Source: Deltaproteobacteria bacterium (GTDB lineage Bacteria > Myxococcota > Kuafuiibacteriia > Kuafuiibacteriales > Kuafuiibacteriaceae). Taken from it: a stretch of DNA of 64,000 bases. How positions within the stretch are numbered: the first letter of the stretch is position 1; each line of letters begins with the position of its first letter. The stretch covers positions 3,534,001-3,598,000 of the forward strand of contig JADJPE010000005.1 of the NCBI GenBank assembly GCA_016713425.1, read 5' to 3'. Made by a program: the position numbers and the translations under genes. Shown here one piece after another: positions 26,994 through 35,044 of the stretch. Below the pieces are notes generated by a model, which saw only the letters and a program-made list of their open reading frames with translations, was not told the origin of the DNA and did no database searches.

Positions 26994-28340
26994 GTGTTCG
27001 ATAGCCTCGAAGCCCGCCTTTCGGAGACCGTCAAGAAGCTCCGTGGCCACGGAACTCTGACCGAGGCGAACCTGCAGGACGCCTTGCGGGATGTGAGGCT
27101 CTCCTTGCTCGAGGCTGACGTCCACTTCAAGGTCGTCAAGGACTTCATTGCTGAGGTCAAGAGCCGGTCGCTTGGTCGCGAGGTTTCTGCATCGTTGAAT
27201 CCGACGCAGGAGTTCGTTCGGATCGTGAGCGAAGAGCTCACGAAGACCATGGGCGAGCACGCCGTCGATCTCGACCTCACGGGACGTCCGCCCGTCGTCA
27301 TACTGTTGATGGGGCTCCAGGGGTCAGGCAAGACGACGACCTCGGCGAAGCTGGCGCAGTGGATCAAGCAGCGGGGCAAGAAGCCGCTCCTCGTGCCGGC
27401 CGATGTGCAGCGCCCGGCGGCCATTGCCCAACTCAAGACGCTCGCACAGCAAGTGGGCGTCGACGTGTTCGACACCCAAAGTGGCACCCCGGTTAGTTCG
27501 ATTGTCGAGGGCGCGCTCTCGGACGCGAAACGTCGTGGTCACGAGGTCATGATCGTCGACACAGCCGGGCGTCTCCAGATCGACTTAGAGCTCATGGAGG
27601 AACTGCGCGAAGCCAAGGCTGCGCTCGAGCCCAAGTATTCTTTGCTCGTCGTCGACTCGATGACCGGGCAAGACGCCGTCAATGTTGCGGGCGAATTCAA
27701 AGCGCAGATCGGAATTGACGGCGTTGTCATGACCAAGCTGGACGGCGATGCGCGCGGTGGTGCTGCGCTCTCGGTTCGTGCGGTCACCGGTGCGCCCATC
27801 TTCTTCGCCGGTATTGGCGAGAAGATGGATGGGCTCGAGGTCTTCCATCCGAGTCGCGTTGCGCAGCGCATCCTCGGCATGGGCGACGTCATGGGGCTCA
27901 TCGAGAAGACCCAAAAGGCCTACGATGAGAAGCAGGCGCGCCAGATGGCGCGCAAGATGAAGACCGCCGAGTTCTCGCTCGAGGACTTCCGCGAGCAGAT
28001 GGGCATGATGCGGAAGATGGGCGATATGAAGGAGATTCTGGGTATGATTCCCGGGATGAGTCAGGCGATGAAGAAGCTCGGCGCCGGGGGCCCCGACCCT
28101 GATCGTGAGATGCGGCGAATCGAGGCGATGATCGGATCGATGACACCCCATGAGCGCGCCCGTCCCGAGGTCCTCAATGGTTCGCGTCGCAAGCGGATCG
28201 CGGGAGGCAGCGGGACGACCGTGGCTGAAGTCAATTCGTTCCTGAAGCGCTTCAAGGATGCACAACGCATGATGAAAAAGCTTTCGAAGATGGGGCCGGG
28301 CGGACTCAAGGGACTGATGCGAGGAATGCCGGGGTTTTAG
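26994..28340 (+). CDS. ffh: Signal recognition particle protein Ffh
   Basis: This is the GTPase subunit of the bacterial signal recognition particle, which targets nascent membrane proteins to the Sec translocon with 4.5S RNA and FtsY. The N domain begins VFDSLEARLSETVKKLRG. The G domain shows GLQGSGKTT, the DTAGR motif and TKLDGDARGGAAL. The Met-rich M domain has GMIPGMSQAMKKL and ends KGLMRGMPGF. GTG 26994 matches the family start (M-F-D-x-L); an in-frame start at 26952 would add 14 atypical residues. The gene has 448 residues, normal length. ddl follows after 6 nt, suggesting one operon. Confidence 0.97.
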   Translation: MFDSLEARLSETVKKLRGHGTLTEANLQDALRDVRLSLLEADVHFKVVKDFIAEVKSRSLGREVSASLNPTQEFVRIVSEELTKTMGEHAVDLDLTGRPPVVILLMGLQGSGKTTTSAKLAQWIKQRGKKPLLVPADVQRPAAIAQLKTLAQQVGVDVFDTQSGTPVSSIVEGALSDAKRRGHEVMIVDTAGRLQIDLELMEELREAKAALEPKYSLLVVDSMTGQDAVNVAGEFKAQIGIDGVVMTKLDGDARGGAALSVRAVTGAPIFFAGIGEKMDGLEVFHPSRVAQRILGMGDVMGLIEKTQKAYDEKQARQMARKMKTAEFSLEDFREQMGMMRKMGDMKEILGMIPGMSQAMKKLGAGGPDPDREMRRIEAMIGSMTPHERARPEVLNGSRRKRIAGGSGTTVAEVNSFLKRFKDAQRMMKKLSKMGPGGLKGLMRGMPGF

Positions 28341-28346
28341 CAGACG

Positions 28347-29393
28347 ATGACAGCTGGAAACAGTGGACCTCTTTCACCTCTTCGGGTGGCCGTCCTGATG
28401 GGCGGCCCAAGCAATGAACATGATGTATCGTTGACGAGCGGGCGCCAAGTTTTGGCTGCGCTCTCTCGGCATCACGCCTTCGAGGTCGTGATCGAGCGCG
28501 ACGGAACGTTTCGCGTTGCCGGCGATACGCAACCGAACCTCGGGTCGGCGTTGACCACGATCGCGGCGCGTTCGGACGTCGCATTCATCGCGCTCCACGG
28601 CCCGTTCGGCGAGGATGGCACGGTACAGGCCCTGCTCGAGGCGAGCGGCGTGCCCTACACTGGGTCCGGGGTTCTCGCCAGTGCGCTCGCGATGGATAAG
28701 GTACGGACGAAGGCTTTGTACAAGGCGCACGGCCTTCCGACGCCCAGCTCGATCGCGGTGTCGGCGCGGCAGTGGCAGCGTGATCCAGCCTCGGTTCGAG
28801 CGGCCGTTGAGACGGCCGGCCAGGAACTCGGCTTCCCCTGCGTTGCGAAACCTTCGACGCTCGGGTCGAGTTTTGGGCTCTCGATGCCAGCAGACGAAGC
28901 GCAACTCGTCGTTGATGTCGAGCGCCTCTTGGGCCTCGGGCACGACGTGCTGGTGGAACAGTACGTTCGCGGTCGCGAGCTCACGTGCGGTGTGCTCGAC
29001 ATCGAAAGCGAGGGACTGACGCGCGCGCTCCCACTGACTGAAATCGTGCCGCGCGCGCATCATGCCTATTTTGACTACGTAGCGAAATACACGCCGGGGG
29101 AGTCCGAGGAGATCACGCCCGCTCGCGTGTCTGAAGCGATATCAGACGCCGTTCAGGACTTTGCCGTGCGCGCCCATCGGGCTCTGGGCTGCCGAGACAT
29201 GAGTCGGACCGACTTTCTGCTCGATGCCGAGGGGCGAGTCTTCATGCTCGAGACCAACACCATCCCCGGGTTCACAAAGACCTCGCTGCTGCCGCAGGGC
29301 GCGGCGGCCGTCGGGATTGATTTCGCGGCCCTGGCGGGAATACTGGTCGACAATGCATGGCGCCGAGGCGCTTCGCGCCCGCTTTGCGCCTGA
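28347..29393 (+). CDS. ddl: D-alanine--D-alanine ligase
   Basis: This ATP-grasp enzyme joins two D-alanines for peptidoglycan precursor synthesis. The 348-residue protein has LMGGPSNEHDVSLTSG at the N-terminus, HGPFGEDGTVQALLEASGVPYTG, the lid region KPSTLGSSFGLS, and the metal-binding end MLETNTIPGFTKTSLLPQ. All family motifs are present. The ATG lies 6 nt after the ffh stop. Confidence 0.96.
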   Translation: MTAGNSGPLSPLRVAVLMGGPSNEHDVSLTSGRQVLAALSRHHAFEVVIERDGTFRVAGDTQPNLGSALTTIAARSDVAFIALHGPFGEDGTVQALLEASGVPYTGSGVLASALAMDKVRTKALYKAHGLPTPSSIAVSARQWQRDPASVRAAVETAGQELGFPCVAKPSTLGSSFGLSMPADEAQLVVDVERLLGLGHDVLVEQYVRGRELTCGVLDIESEGLTRALPLTEIVPRAHHAYFDYVAKYTPGESEEITPARVSEAISDAVQDFAVRAHRALGCRDMSRTDFLLDAEGRVFMLETNTIPGFTKTSLLPQGAAAVGIDFAALAGILVDNAWRRGASRPLCA

Positions 29394-29425
29394 GGCGAAG
29401 GCCGCAGACAAGGATGAGGTAGAGC

Positions 29426-30013
29426 GTGAGTCAGAGCGTCAGCCAGAGATCGAACCATCTGAAGCCCCACTGTCCGAAGTGCGAACGAGTGCCACTCGTT
29501 TCGGCTTCGGGGCGGGCGAGTCGCCTGCTTCGTTGTACGGATTGCCGAGGAACCTGGTTGCCGCGCGACGCGGCACACCTAGAAGCGGTGCGTGAGCTTC
29601 TTCAAGCCGATGACACCATTCGGCCTGGGTCGGTGGCGGATGCTCGAACTGGGCTGTGCCCCTTTGGTCACGGCATTCTCATCCGGGCCAAGGTCGAGAT
29701 CGACGATTCCTTCTATCTCGAGCGGTGTCCCGAGTGCATGGGGATCTGGTTCGACAAGGGTGAGTGGAACAAGCTCGCTCAGAGTCATCTTCTCGAACGG
29801 CTCGATACGCTTTGGGACCCGGCTTGGCGCTTTCGGCATCGGCAGTCTCGGGAGCGAGAGCTGGTGAGAAGGCGCCTCGAGCAGTCGTTCGGCGCCGAGA
29901 CCCTGGGCCAACTCGATGCGCTCGTAGATCGCTTGGGGGATGCCGCGACGACGGTGCGCGCCGAAGCTTTGGCGTACCTTGAAGAGAAGCTTGGACTTCG
30001 TCGTGGCGACTGA
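29426..30013 (+). CDS. Double TFIIB-type zinc-ribbon protein
   Basis: This 195-residue protein has two zf-TFIIB-like modules. The first pairs CPKC with CTDCRGTWLPR; the second pairs CPFGHG with CPECMGIWFDKGE. Each is a rubredoxin-like zinc-binding knuckle with the conserved G-x-W-F/L that defines this prokaryotic zinc-ribbon group. The C-terminal about 80 residues are helical and charged. The family has no established role; DNA, RNA or protein binding are possible. GTG 29426 has GAGG upstream. It lies between ddl (32-nt gap) and the FHA activator gene (20-nt gap), probably in the same transcript. Confidence 0.82.
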   Translation: MSQSVSQRSNHLKPHCPKCERVPLVSASGRASRLLRCTDCRGTWLPRDAAHLEAVRELLQADDTIRPGSVADARTGLCPFGHGILIRAKVEIDDSFYLERCPECMGIWFDKGEWNKLAQSHLLERLDTLWDPAWRFRHRQSRERELVRRRLEQSFGAETLGQLDALVDRLGDAATTVRAEALAYLEEKLGLRRGD

Positions 30014-30033
30014 GGGAGAGAGCTTGGGCACGT

Positions 30034-31386
30034 ATGAGTGAGACTCTCCAAATGGGCCAAGGGGCTGTGCTCGTGGCCAAAGAATTCTTCCTCGAGGTGA
30101 AGGAAGGCCCTGATGCGGGAACAACTTTTGGCCCGCTCAGTTTGCCTGCTTACGCGGGGAGCGCGGATGCCAATGAGATTCTCCTTCGTGACCCTTCGGT
30201 GTCGCGCTTTCATTTCTCCATCAAGCGTGGATCGCAGGGGCCGCTGATTGTCGACAACGAGAGCACCAATGGGACGTTCTTGGGCAAATACCGAATTCGG
30301 CAAGCCTATCTCTCGGACGGCGCGCAGATTCAGGCCGGTGAGACGCTTCTCGAATTTCGGGTTCCGGGCAGCGCTCAGTGGATCGAAACCAGCGACCGGA
30401 CGAGTTTTGGCTGTTTGCTTGGGCAGAGCCCCGACATTCGTGCGCTTTTTGCGATGCTCGACCGCCTAGCCAAGGTGGACGCAACGGTCTTGATCGAGGG
30501 TGAGACGGGCACGGGCAAGGAGCTGGTGGCGCGAGCGCTTCACAGTGAGGGACCACGTTCGAGCCAGCCTTTCGTCGTCGTAGACTGTGGCGCGTCGGCG
30601 CCCACGTTGATCGAGAGCGAGCTGTTTGGACACACGAAGGGCGCCTTCACGGGGGCTGAGGTTGAACGCAAGGGCGCTTTCGAACTCGCCGATGGCGGAA
30701 CGCTCTTCCTCGACGAAGTCGGCGAGCTGCCGATCGAGCTCCAGCCCAAGCTGTTGCGTGCCCTGGAGAACGGCGTGGTGCGTCCGCTCGGATCTTCGGA
30801 AGAACGTGCAGTGTCGGTGCGCGTTCTCGCGGCGACCCACCGCAACCTCCGCCAAATGGTCAACGAGGGGCGGTTTCGCGAGGATCTCTACTTCCGGTTG
30901 GCTGTTTGTCCGGTCCATGTGCCGCCCTTACGCGAGCGCTCCGGCGATATCGCGGTCTTGGGTCGTCACTTTTTGGCGCGTGCTTTGAGAGCGGCGGGCG
31001 AGGTGTTCGAGACGTCGCCGCGTCTATCGCCCGACACGCTCGATCTCCTCCAGGGGCTCGAGCTCACGGGCAACGTACGTGAGCTTCGAAATCTCGTCGA
31101 ACGCGCGGTGATTCTCGGCGAGCGTGAGGCCATACGACAAGGTGATCTCGCACCCGCGATTCGAGCCATGGCGGCCCGTGATCGGCGAAGCGATCGGCCG
31201 CCCCAGTCGCTGCACGCCGCAAAACGACAGTTCGAGCGCGAGTTCTTGATTCGTCTTCTGGCCCGCTATGAGGGCGATGTCGTGGCGGCGGCGACTGAGG
31301 CTGGCGTGCATGTCAATTCGTTTCACAGGTTGATCCGACGGCACCAGCTCAGAAAAGAAAAGACGAGTGACCTCGAACGTTCCTGA
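30034..31386 (+). CDS. FHA-domain sigma-54-dependent transcriptional activator
   Basis: This 450-residue regulator has an N-terminal FHA domain (about residues 10-110; LRDPSVSRFHFSIKRG and VDNESTNGTFLG) that binds phosphothreonine. The sigma-54 AAA+ domain follows, with Walker A GETGTGKE near 155, the sigma-54 contact loop GAFTGA near 203 and Walker B LFLDEVGEL near 224. A C-terminal Fis-type helix-turn-helix (AAATEAGVHVNSFHRLIRRH) ends it. The architecture implies control by a Ser/Thr kinase rather than a histidine kinase, as in other Myxococcota FHA-enhancer-binding proteins. The target genes are not known; the bufferin operon lies convergently downstream. Confidence 0.93.
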   Translation: MSETLQMGQGAVLVAKEFFLEVKEGPDAGTTFGPLSLPAYAGSADANEILLRDPSVSRFHFSIKRGSQGPLIVDNESTNGTFLGKYRIRQAYLSDGAQIQAGETLLEFRVPGSAQWIETSDRTSFGCLLGQSPDIRALFAMLDRLAKVDATVLIEGETGTGKELVARALHSEGPRSSQPFVVVDCGASAPTLIESELFGHTKGAFTGAEVERKGAFELADGGTLFLDEVGELPIELQPKLLRALENGVVRPLGSSEERAVSVRVLAATHRNLRQMVNEGRFREDLYFRLAVCPVHVPPLRERSGDIAVLGRHFLARALRAAGEVFETSPRLSPDTLDLLQGLELTGNVRELRNLVERAVILGEREAIRQGDLAPAIRAMAARDRRSDRPPQSLHAAKRQFEREFLIRLLARYEGDVVAAATEAGVHVNSFHRLIRRHQLRKEKTSDLERS

Positions 31387-31410
31387 GCGAGCGGGCGAGC
31401 GTGGTTCTCG

Positions 31411-31523
31411 CGCTGGGGCGGTTTGCGCGTCAACGGGTGGCGAGCGGATCCGTTGATCTCGCGTTCATGGATCCGCTCTAGCGCGCGGCTGGGGCGGCTT
31501 GCGCGTCGACGGGTGGCTAGCGG
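31411..31523. repeat. Pair of imperfect 37-bp direct repeats
   Basis: Copies at 31411-31447 and 31487-31523 match at 33 of 37 positions (core ggcttgcgcgt / acgggtgg). The second copy overlaps the last bases of the DUF2063 gene on the other strand. They flank the inverted repeat at 31442-31478. Confidence 0.75.
31442..31478. terminator. Inverted repeat between convergent genes, possible bidirectional terminator
   Basis: Perfect 10-bp arms gagcggatcc and ggatccgctc are separated by 17 nt. The element lies between the stop codons of the FHA activator and the DUF2063 gene, which converge here. No T-run follows the stem, so terminator function is inferred from position and symmetry. Confidence 0.4.
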
Positions 31524-32368
31524 GCGGCTGTCTCGGACGGGGTCGAGAGCCCAGAAAAGAAGCCGCTGGCCATCCACTCTTTGAACCACGTCGTGACGTC
31601 TTCTGGGTCGACTTCGTCCTCCGCGTCGAGGACGCTTAGGGCTTCGATCAGCGGCTGACCGCGCAGGATCGCCCCGAGCACGTTGTCCATGGAACGCGTC
31701 AACGGCATGCGATACACCCGCCAGTCTTGACGGTACACGGCGACTGCGGACCACTCGGGCGCCGGGATCTCGATCGGGTCGTCGTTCATGTAGGCCTGAA
31801 AGTAGCGGTTGACCGGATAGTCGAACATGAGACGCTGAAGGGTCGACGAAGGGAGAAGGCGAAGCGTCGGCCAGGCCTCAGCGCTGACGGACGCGAGGGC
31901 CTCAGCGCTGAGGGCCGCGCTCTCTGGCGCGTGGATGGCTTCCACGACTGCCCATTCGAGCCGAGCGAGCTCGGCGGCGAAGCGCACGTCGCTGCGTCCG
32001 TTGGCCCGCGTTCGGAGAAACTCAGGAAACTGGGCGCCGAAGGCGTTGAGGTTGGGGTGGGTCGAGGGATGGGCCGCGATGTACTGGCGGGCGATCTCCT
32101 CGAACGCGCGCTCGCCGATCGCGTCTTGGACGGCCGCGAAGTCGTCGGCGAGACACTCCACGAGTCGCGCGTGATACGCATAATGATACAGCTCGAGTCG
32201 TGCCTCGGCGCTGATCGCGGGGCCGCTGGTGACGATCTCATCGACGCGTCCGTGGCCAAGTTGGCGCGCGATGTCCTCGGCTTCTTCCGCACCATGCCGT
32301 GCGTCGATCGGATGCGTGATGACCGTTTGAAACCACGCTTCCAACGATCTCAGTCGGTTCGTACTCAT
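31517..32368 (-). CDS. DUF2063 (HvfC-type) partner protein of MNIO enzyme
   Basis: This 283-residue protein belongs to the DUF2063/HvfC family, the usual partner of DUF692 MNIO enzymes, thought to deliver the precursor peptide. The N-terminus LRSLEAWFQTVIT and the later LELYHYAYHARLVECLADDF and YIAAHPSTHPNLNAFG match the helical N-terminal domain. FDYPVNRYFQAYMNDDP and VYRQDWRVYRMPLT belong to the C-terminal winged-type domain. ATG 32368 is fixed by AGGA about 7 nt upstream and by family length. It is the last gene of the bufferin operon, 26 nt after the MNIO gene. Confidence 0.88.
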   Translation of the reverse strand: MSTNRLRSLEAWFQTVITHPIDARHGAEEAEDIARQLGHGRVDEIVTSGPAISAEARLELYHYAYHARLVECLADDFAAVQDAIGERAFEEIARQYIAAHPSTHPNLNAFGAQFPEFLRTRANGRSDVRFAAELARLEWAVVEAIHAPESAALSAEALASVSAEAWPTLRLLPSSTLQRLMFDYPVNRYFQAYMNDDPIEIPAPEWSAVAVYRQDWRVYRMPLTRSMDNVLGAILRGQPLIEALSVLDAEDEVDPEDVTTWFKEWMASGFFSGLSTPSETAAR

Positions 32369-32394
32369 GGCGCATCCTTTCATGGTGCATCCTC

Positions 32395-33345
32395 TCAGGG
32401 TGCATCCTTGCTCGGTGGGGTTGACGTTGACGCCTGGGCATCCGCGGCATCCGCGGTGTCTGCGGTGTCTGCGGTGTCTGCGGGACCCGCCGGGGTGTTC
32501 GGACTTCGTCGTGGGCGCTTCGGAAATGTCGCGAACCGATGTGCCTTGAGCGCCTCTTTGTGTGTTTCCTCGAAGCTTGGGATCTCTGCGTCCCATTCGA
32601 GCAGCATCGAACGGCCGCCCGTTCGTTCATATGCCTCCCGGAAGAGCGTCCAGACCGGATCGATGACCGGGCCTATGTGCGTGTCGATGAGGTGTGTGCC
32701 GCAGTTCGTGTGGCCCGCCACGTGAAACTGCACGACGCGATCCATCGGGATGGCGTCGAGGTAAGCATGCGGGTCGTACCCGTGGTTGAAGCATGAGACG
32801 TAGATGTTGTTGAGGTCGAGCAGGATTCCACAGTCGGCGTCTTCAGCAAGTCGGCTGAGGAACTCGTACTCGGGCATCGTGGAGCCTTGGAACTCAATGT
32901 AGGTCGAGGGATTCTCGAGGAGGATGGGCGCGTCGAGGAAGTCTTGCACATACCGGACTCGTTCCGTGACGTGCCGGAGCGCCTCCTCCGTGTAGGGCAG
33001 CGGGAGAAGGTCGTGCACGTGCTTGCCGGCGACCCCGGTCCAGCAGAGATGATCCGACAACCACGCGGCCCGCACGCGCTTCTTGAGCGCGCGCAGCGCC
33101 CGAAGATACGCCTCATCGAGCGGGTCGGTTGACCCGATCGACATGGATACCCCGTGCATCACGATGGGATAGCGCTCCGCGATCTGGTCGAGCATGTAGA
33201 GCGGGCGGCCCTCGGTCTGCATGTAGTTTTCGCTGATGATCTCGAACCAGTCCACCGGCGGATCGTCGGCGAGGATCGTGCCGTAATGCGCAGTACGAAG
33301 TCCGAGCCCCACGCCAAGATTTTTTAAACCCCATCGGTTGTTCAC
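32395..33345 (-). CDS. MNIO (DUF692, HvfB-type) peptide-modifying enzyme
   Basis: This 316-residue TIM-barrel enzyme is of the multinuclear non-heme iron oxidative (MNIO, formerly DUF692) family. It starts GVGLGLRTAHYGTIL and has PVDWFEIISENYM, SDHLCW, LLENPSTY, LLDLNNIYVSCFNHG, FHVAGHTNCG and EWDAEIPSFEE, which include the His, Glu, Asp and Asn positions that ligate the iron cluster. Relatives modify cysteines in precursor peptides to thiooxazole or related groups. The last about 45 residues are a low-complexity Pro/Ala/Asp/Thr tail not typical of the family. GTG 33345 is supported by GGAGG about 4 nt upstream and by family start; it lies 14 nt after the precursor gene. Confidence 0.92.
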   Translation of the reverse strand: MNNRWGLKNLGVGLGLRTAHYGTILADDPPVDWFEIISENYMQTEGRPLYMLDQIAERYPIVMHGVSMSIGSTDPLDEAYLRALRALKKRVRAAWLSDHLCWTGVAGKHVHDLLPLPYTEEALRHVTERVRYVQDFLDAPILLENPSTYIEFQGSTMPEYEFLSRLAEDADCGILLDLNNIYVSCFNHGYDPHAYLDAIPMDRVVQFHVAGHTNCGTHLIDTHIGPVIDPVWTLFREAYERTGGRSMLLEWDAEIPSFEETHKEALKAHRFATFPKRPRRSPNTPAGPADTADTADTADAADAQASTSTPPSKDAP

Positions 33346-33359
33346 GTGGCCTCCAAGGT

Positions 33360-33761
33360 CTAACTCACTTTGCAGCCGCCCTGGGCCTTGCAGGCATTCT
33401 GTCCTTTGCATGCATGCTTTCCGTCGACAGCACACCCTCCCTGTCCTTTGCATGCGTTCTGGCCCTTGCACGCGTGCTTGCTGGTTGCACACCCACCTTG
33501 ACTCTTGCACTCGTTGTGTCCGGCGCACGCGTGCTTGCCTTCCACGGCACATCCGCCTTGGCCTTTGCAGGCGTTCAGTCCTTTGCAGGCGTGCTTGTCC
33601 ATAGCGCCGGATGATGCGCCCCTCATCGAAGCGGCCTTCGCCGTTGCCGACTTCGCTGCAGCGCTGTCCTCGTCGGCGGGTGTATTGGACGCGCAGGCGG
33701 CGCCCCCGAGGAGAAGTCCGGATATCGCGGCGGTCATGAGCGGGTTCTTGATGTTCAACAT
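33360..33761 (-). CDS. Bufferin-type Cys-rich precursor peptide with four repeats
   Basis: This is a 133-residue exported precursor. The hydrophobic N-terminus (MTAAISGLLLGGAAC) is a signal peptide, with Cys23 possibly lipidated although Gly occupies the -3 position. After an Ala/Ser/Lys-rich spacer come four tandem units ending N-x-C-K-x-Q-G-G-C, each preceded by H-A-C, giving twelve cysteines in regular spacing. This fits the bufferin family of metal-binding RiPPs matured by the two downstream genes. The expected product is a periplasmic or surface peptide with modified cysteines that sequesters copper; the exact modification and metal are inferred from related systems. It is the first gene of the operon. 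Confidence 0.88.
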   Translation of the reverse strand: MLNIKNPLMTAAISGLLLGGAACASNTPADEDSAAAKSATAKAASMRGASSGAMDKHACKGLNACKGQGGCAVEGKHACAGHNECKSQGGCATSKHACKGQNACKGQGGCAVDGKHACKGQNACKAQGGCKVS

Positions 33762-33849
33762 GGTTGGGGTCCTTCTTCTATGGTGATGGTTATGGGTGGC
33801 TATCGCTATGGTCCTGATTCGATGGGCCTACGGCCAGAGGCGCCCGGTG

Positions 33850-34881
33850 TTACGGCGTTCGATCTTCACCCTCTGCGAGCCCCTCTCCGAGGTCCCGGTC
33901 GTCGGCGGGCCGTGTTCGGGACTTGGCCGCGATGCGCGTGGCGTTGTTGCGAAGCCGCTCAGCGCCCGTGCGCTGAAGCGCCGTGCCTTGAATCGCGGCC
34001 TCGAGCACACCCTGCGGTGACGGTTCAAGCCAATCTCGGGCCGCAAGCGCGGCGAGGTGCGTGGCTCGTCGGAGGCCCTCGTGGCTCGGCGGCTGCGAGA
34101 ATTTGTTCCAGGGGCAGACCTCTTGGCAAATGTCGCACCCCGCCACCCATTCGTGGAATTCAGGTGTCGTTTCGTTGAATCCTTCGTGCTTCTCGACGGT
34201 CCAGTAGCCGATGCATCGTCGTGCGTCCAAGGTGTACGGGGCCCTGAAGGCATCGGTTGGGCATGCGCTCAGGCATCGGGTGCAATGTCCGCATCGATCG
34301 GGATGCGGATCGTCGTAGACGAACTCCAGATCCGTGACCAGCGAAGCCAAGAACGTATACGTGCCGAGCGTCGGATTGATCGCCATGGTTGACTTCCCGA
34401 TCCATGCGATTCCGGCGCGCTCAGCCCAGGCGCGTTCCATTACGGGCGAGGTGTCGACGGATGGGTGGACCTTTGCGTCGGGCACGATCTCGAGGATGCG
34501 CCGCCGCAGCTTGCGAAGGAGCTTCTGAATGACGCGATGGTAGTCGCGCGTGGTGACATATCGAGACACCTTGAAGGGCGGCGATGGAGCAGCCCCGGCC
34601 GCTCGGTCGAGGGATGGGCTCGCGACGGGGGTGCGGCGACCATCATCGTAGGACACCATGAGCGCAACGACTGACCGGGCGCCCGGAAGTAGTCGCCGGG
34701 GATCGACGCGGACATCGGCCGTCCGGTGCATGTAGTGCATCTCGGCTGCGAAGCCGTGGTCGAGCCATCGACGCAGTCGTTGGTCGGGATCCATGTGGGC
34801 GGCACGGGCGAAGCCGACCCGATCGAACCCGAGGTCGAGCGCCGCTTGGCGCACGGCCCGGGTTTGGGCGTGGATATCCAC
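33850..34881 (-). CDS. queG: Epoxyqueuosine reductase
   Basis: This cobalamin- and Fe-S-dependent enzyme catalyses the last step of queuosine synthesis, reducing epoxyqueuosine in tRNA. The 343-residue protein has an N-terminal helical region, the cobalamin-domain segment SPVMERAWAERAGIAWIGKST, and two 4Fe-4S motifs, CGHCTRCLSACP and CDICQEVCPW. There is no C-terminal HEAT repeat extension, so it is the short form. The start is GTG 34881. It is upstream of the bufferin precursor on the same strand (88-nt gap) and divergent from the hydrolase/mutS unit. Confidence 0.95.
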   Translation of the reverse strand: MDIHAQTRAVRQAALDLGFDRVGFARAAHMDPDQRLRRWLDHGFAAEMHYMHRTADVRVDPRRLLPGARSVVALMVSYDDGRRTPVASPSLDRAAGAAPSPPFKVSRYVTTRDYHRVIQKLLRKLRRRILEIVPDAKVHPSVDTSPVMERAWAERAGIAWIGKSTMAINPTLGTYTFLASLVTDLEFVYDDPHPDRCGHCTRCLSACPTDAFRAPYTLDARRCIGYWTVEKHEGFNETTPEFHEWVAGCDICQEVCPWNKFSQPPSHEGLRRATHLAALAARDWLEPSPQGVLEAAIQGTALQRTGAERLRNNATRIAAKSRTRPADDRDLGEGLAEGEDRTP

Positions 34882-35044
34882 GCGAACGACGTTCGCAGGC
34901 TCGTGGCACCCGTTGCAAGTCCCGGTGGACGTCGATCGTTTGACAGTGTCGTGCTCTCACCCTACGAGAGTGTGTCGGGGCGCCCACCCACCGGTCGATC
35001 GCGGTCGGCGGGGGCAACCACGGCGGCGAGGGGAGAGCATCGAA

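Noticed and set aside
34870..34881. 12-bp palindrome GTGGATATCCAC at the queG start
   Set aside because: It overlaps the start codon and first coding bases; position and length are compatible with chance, and no second copy was seen.
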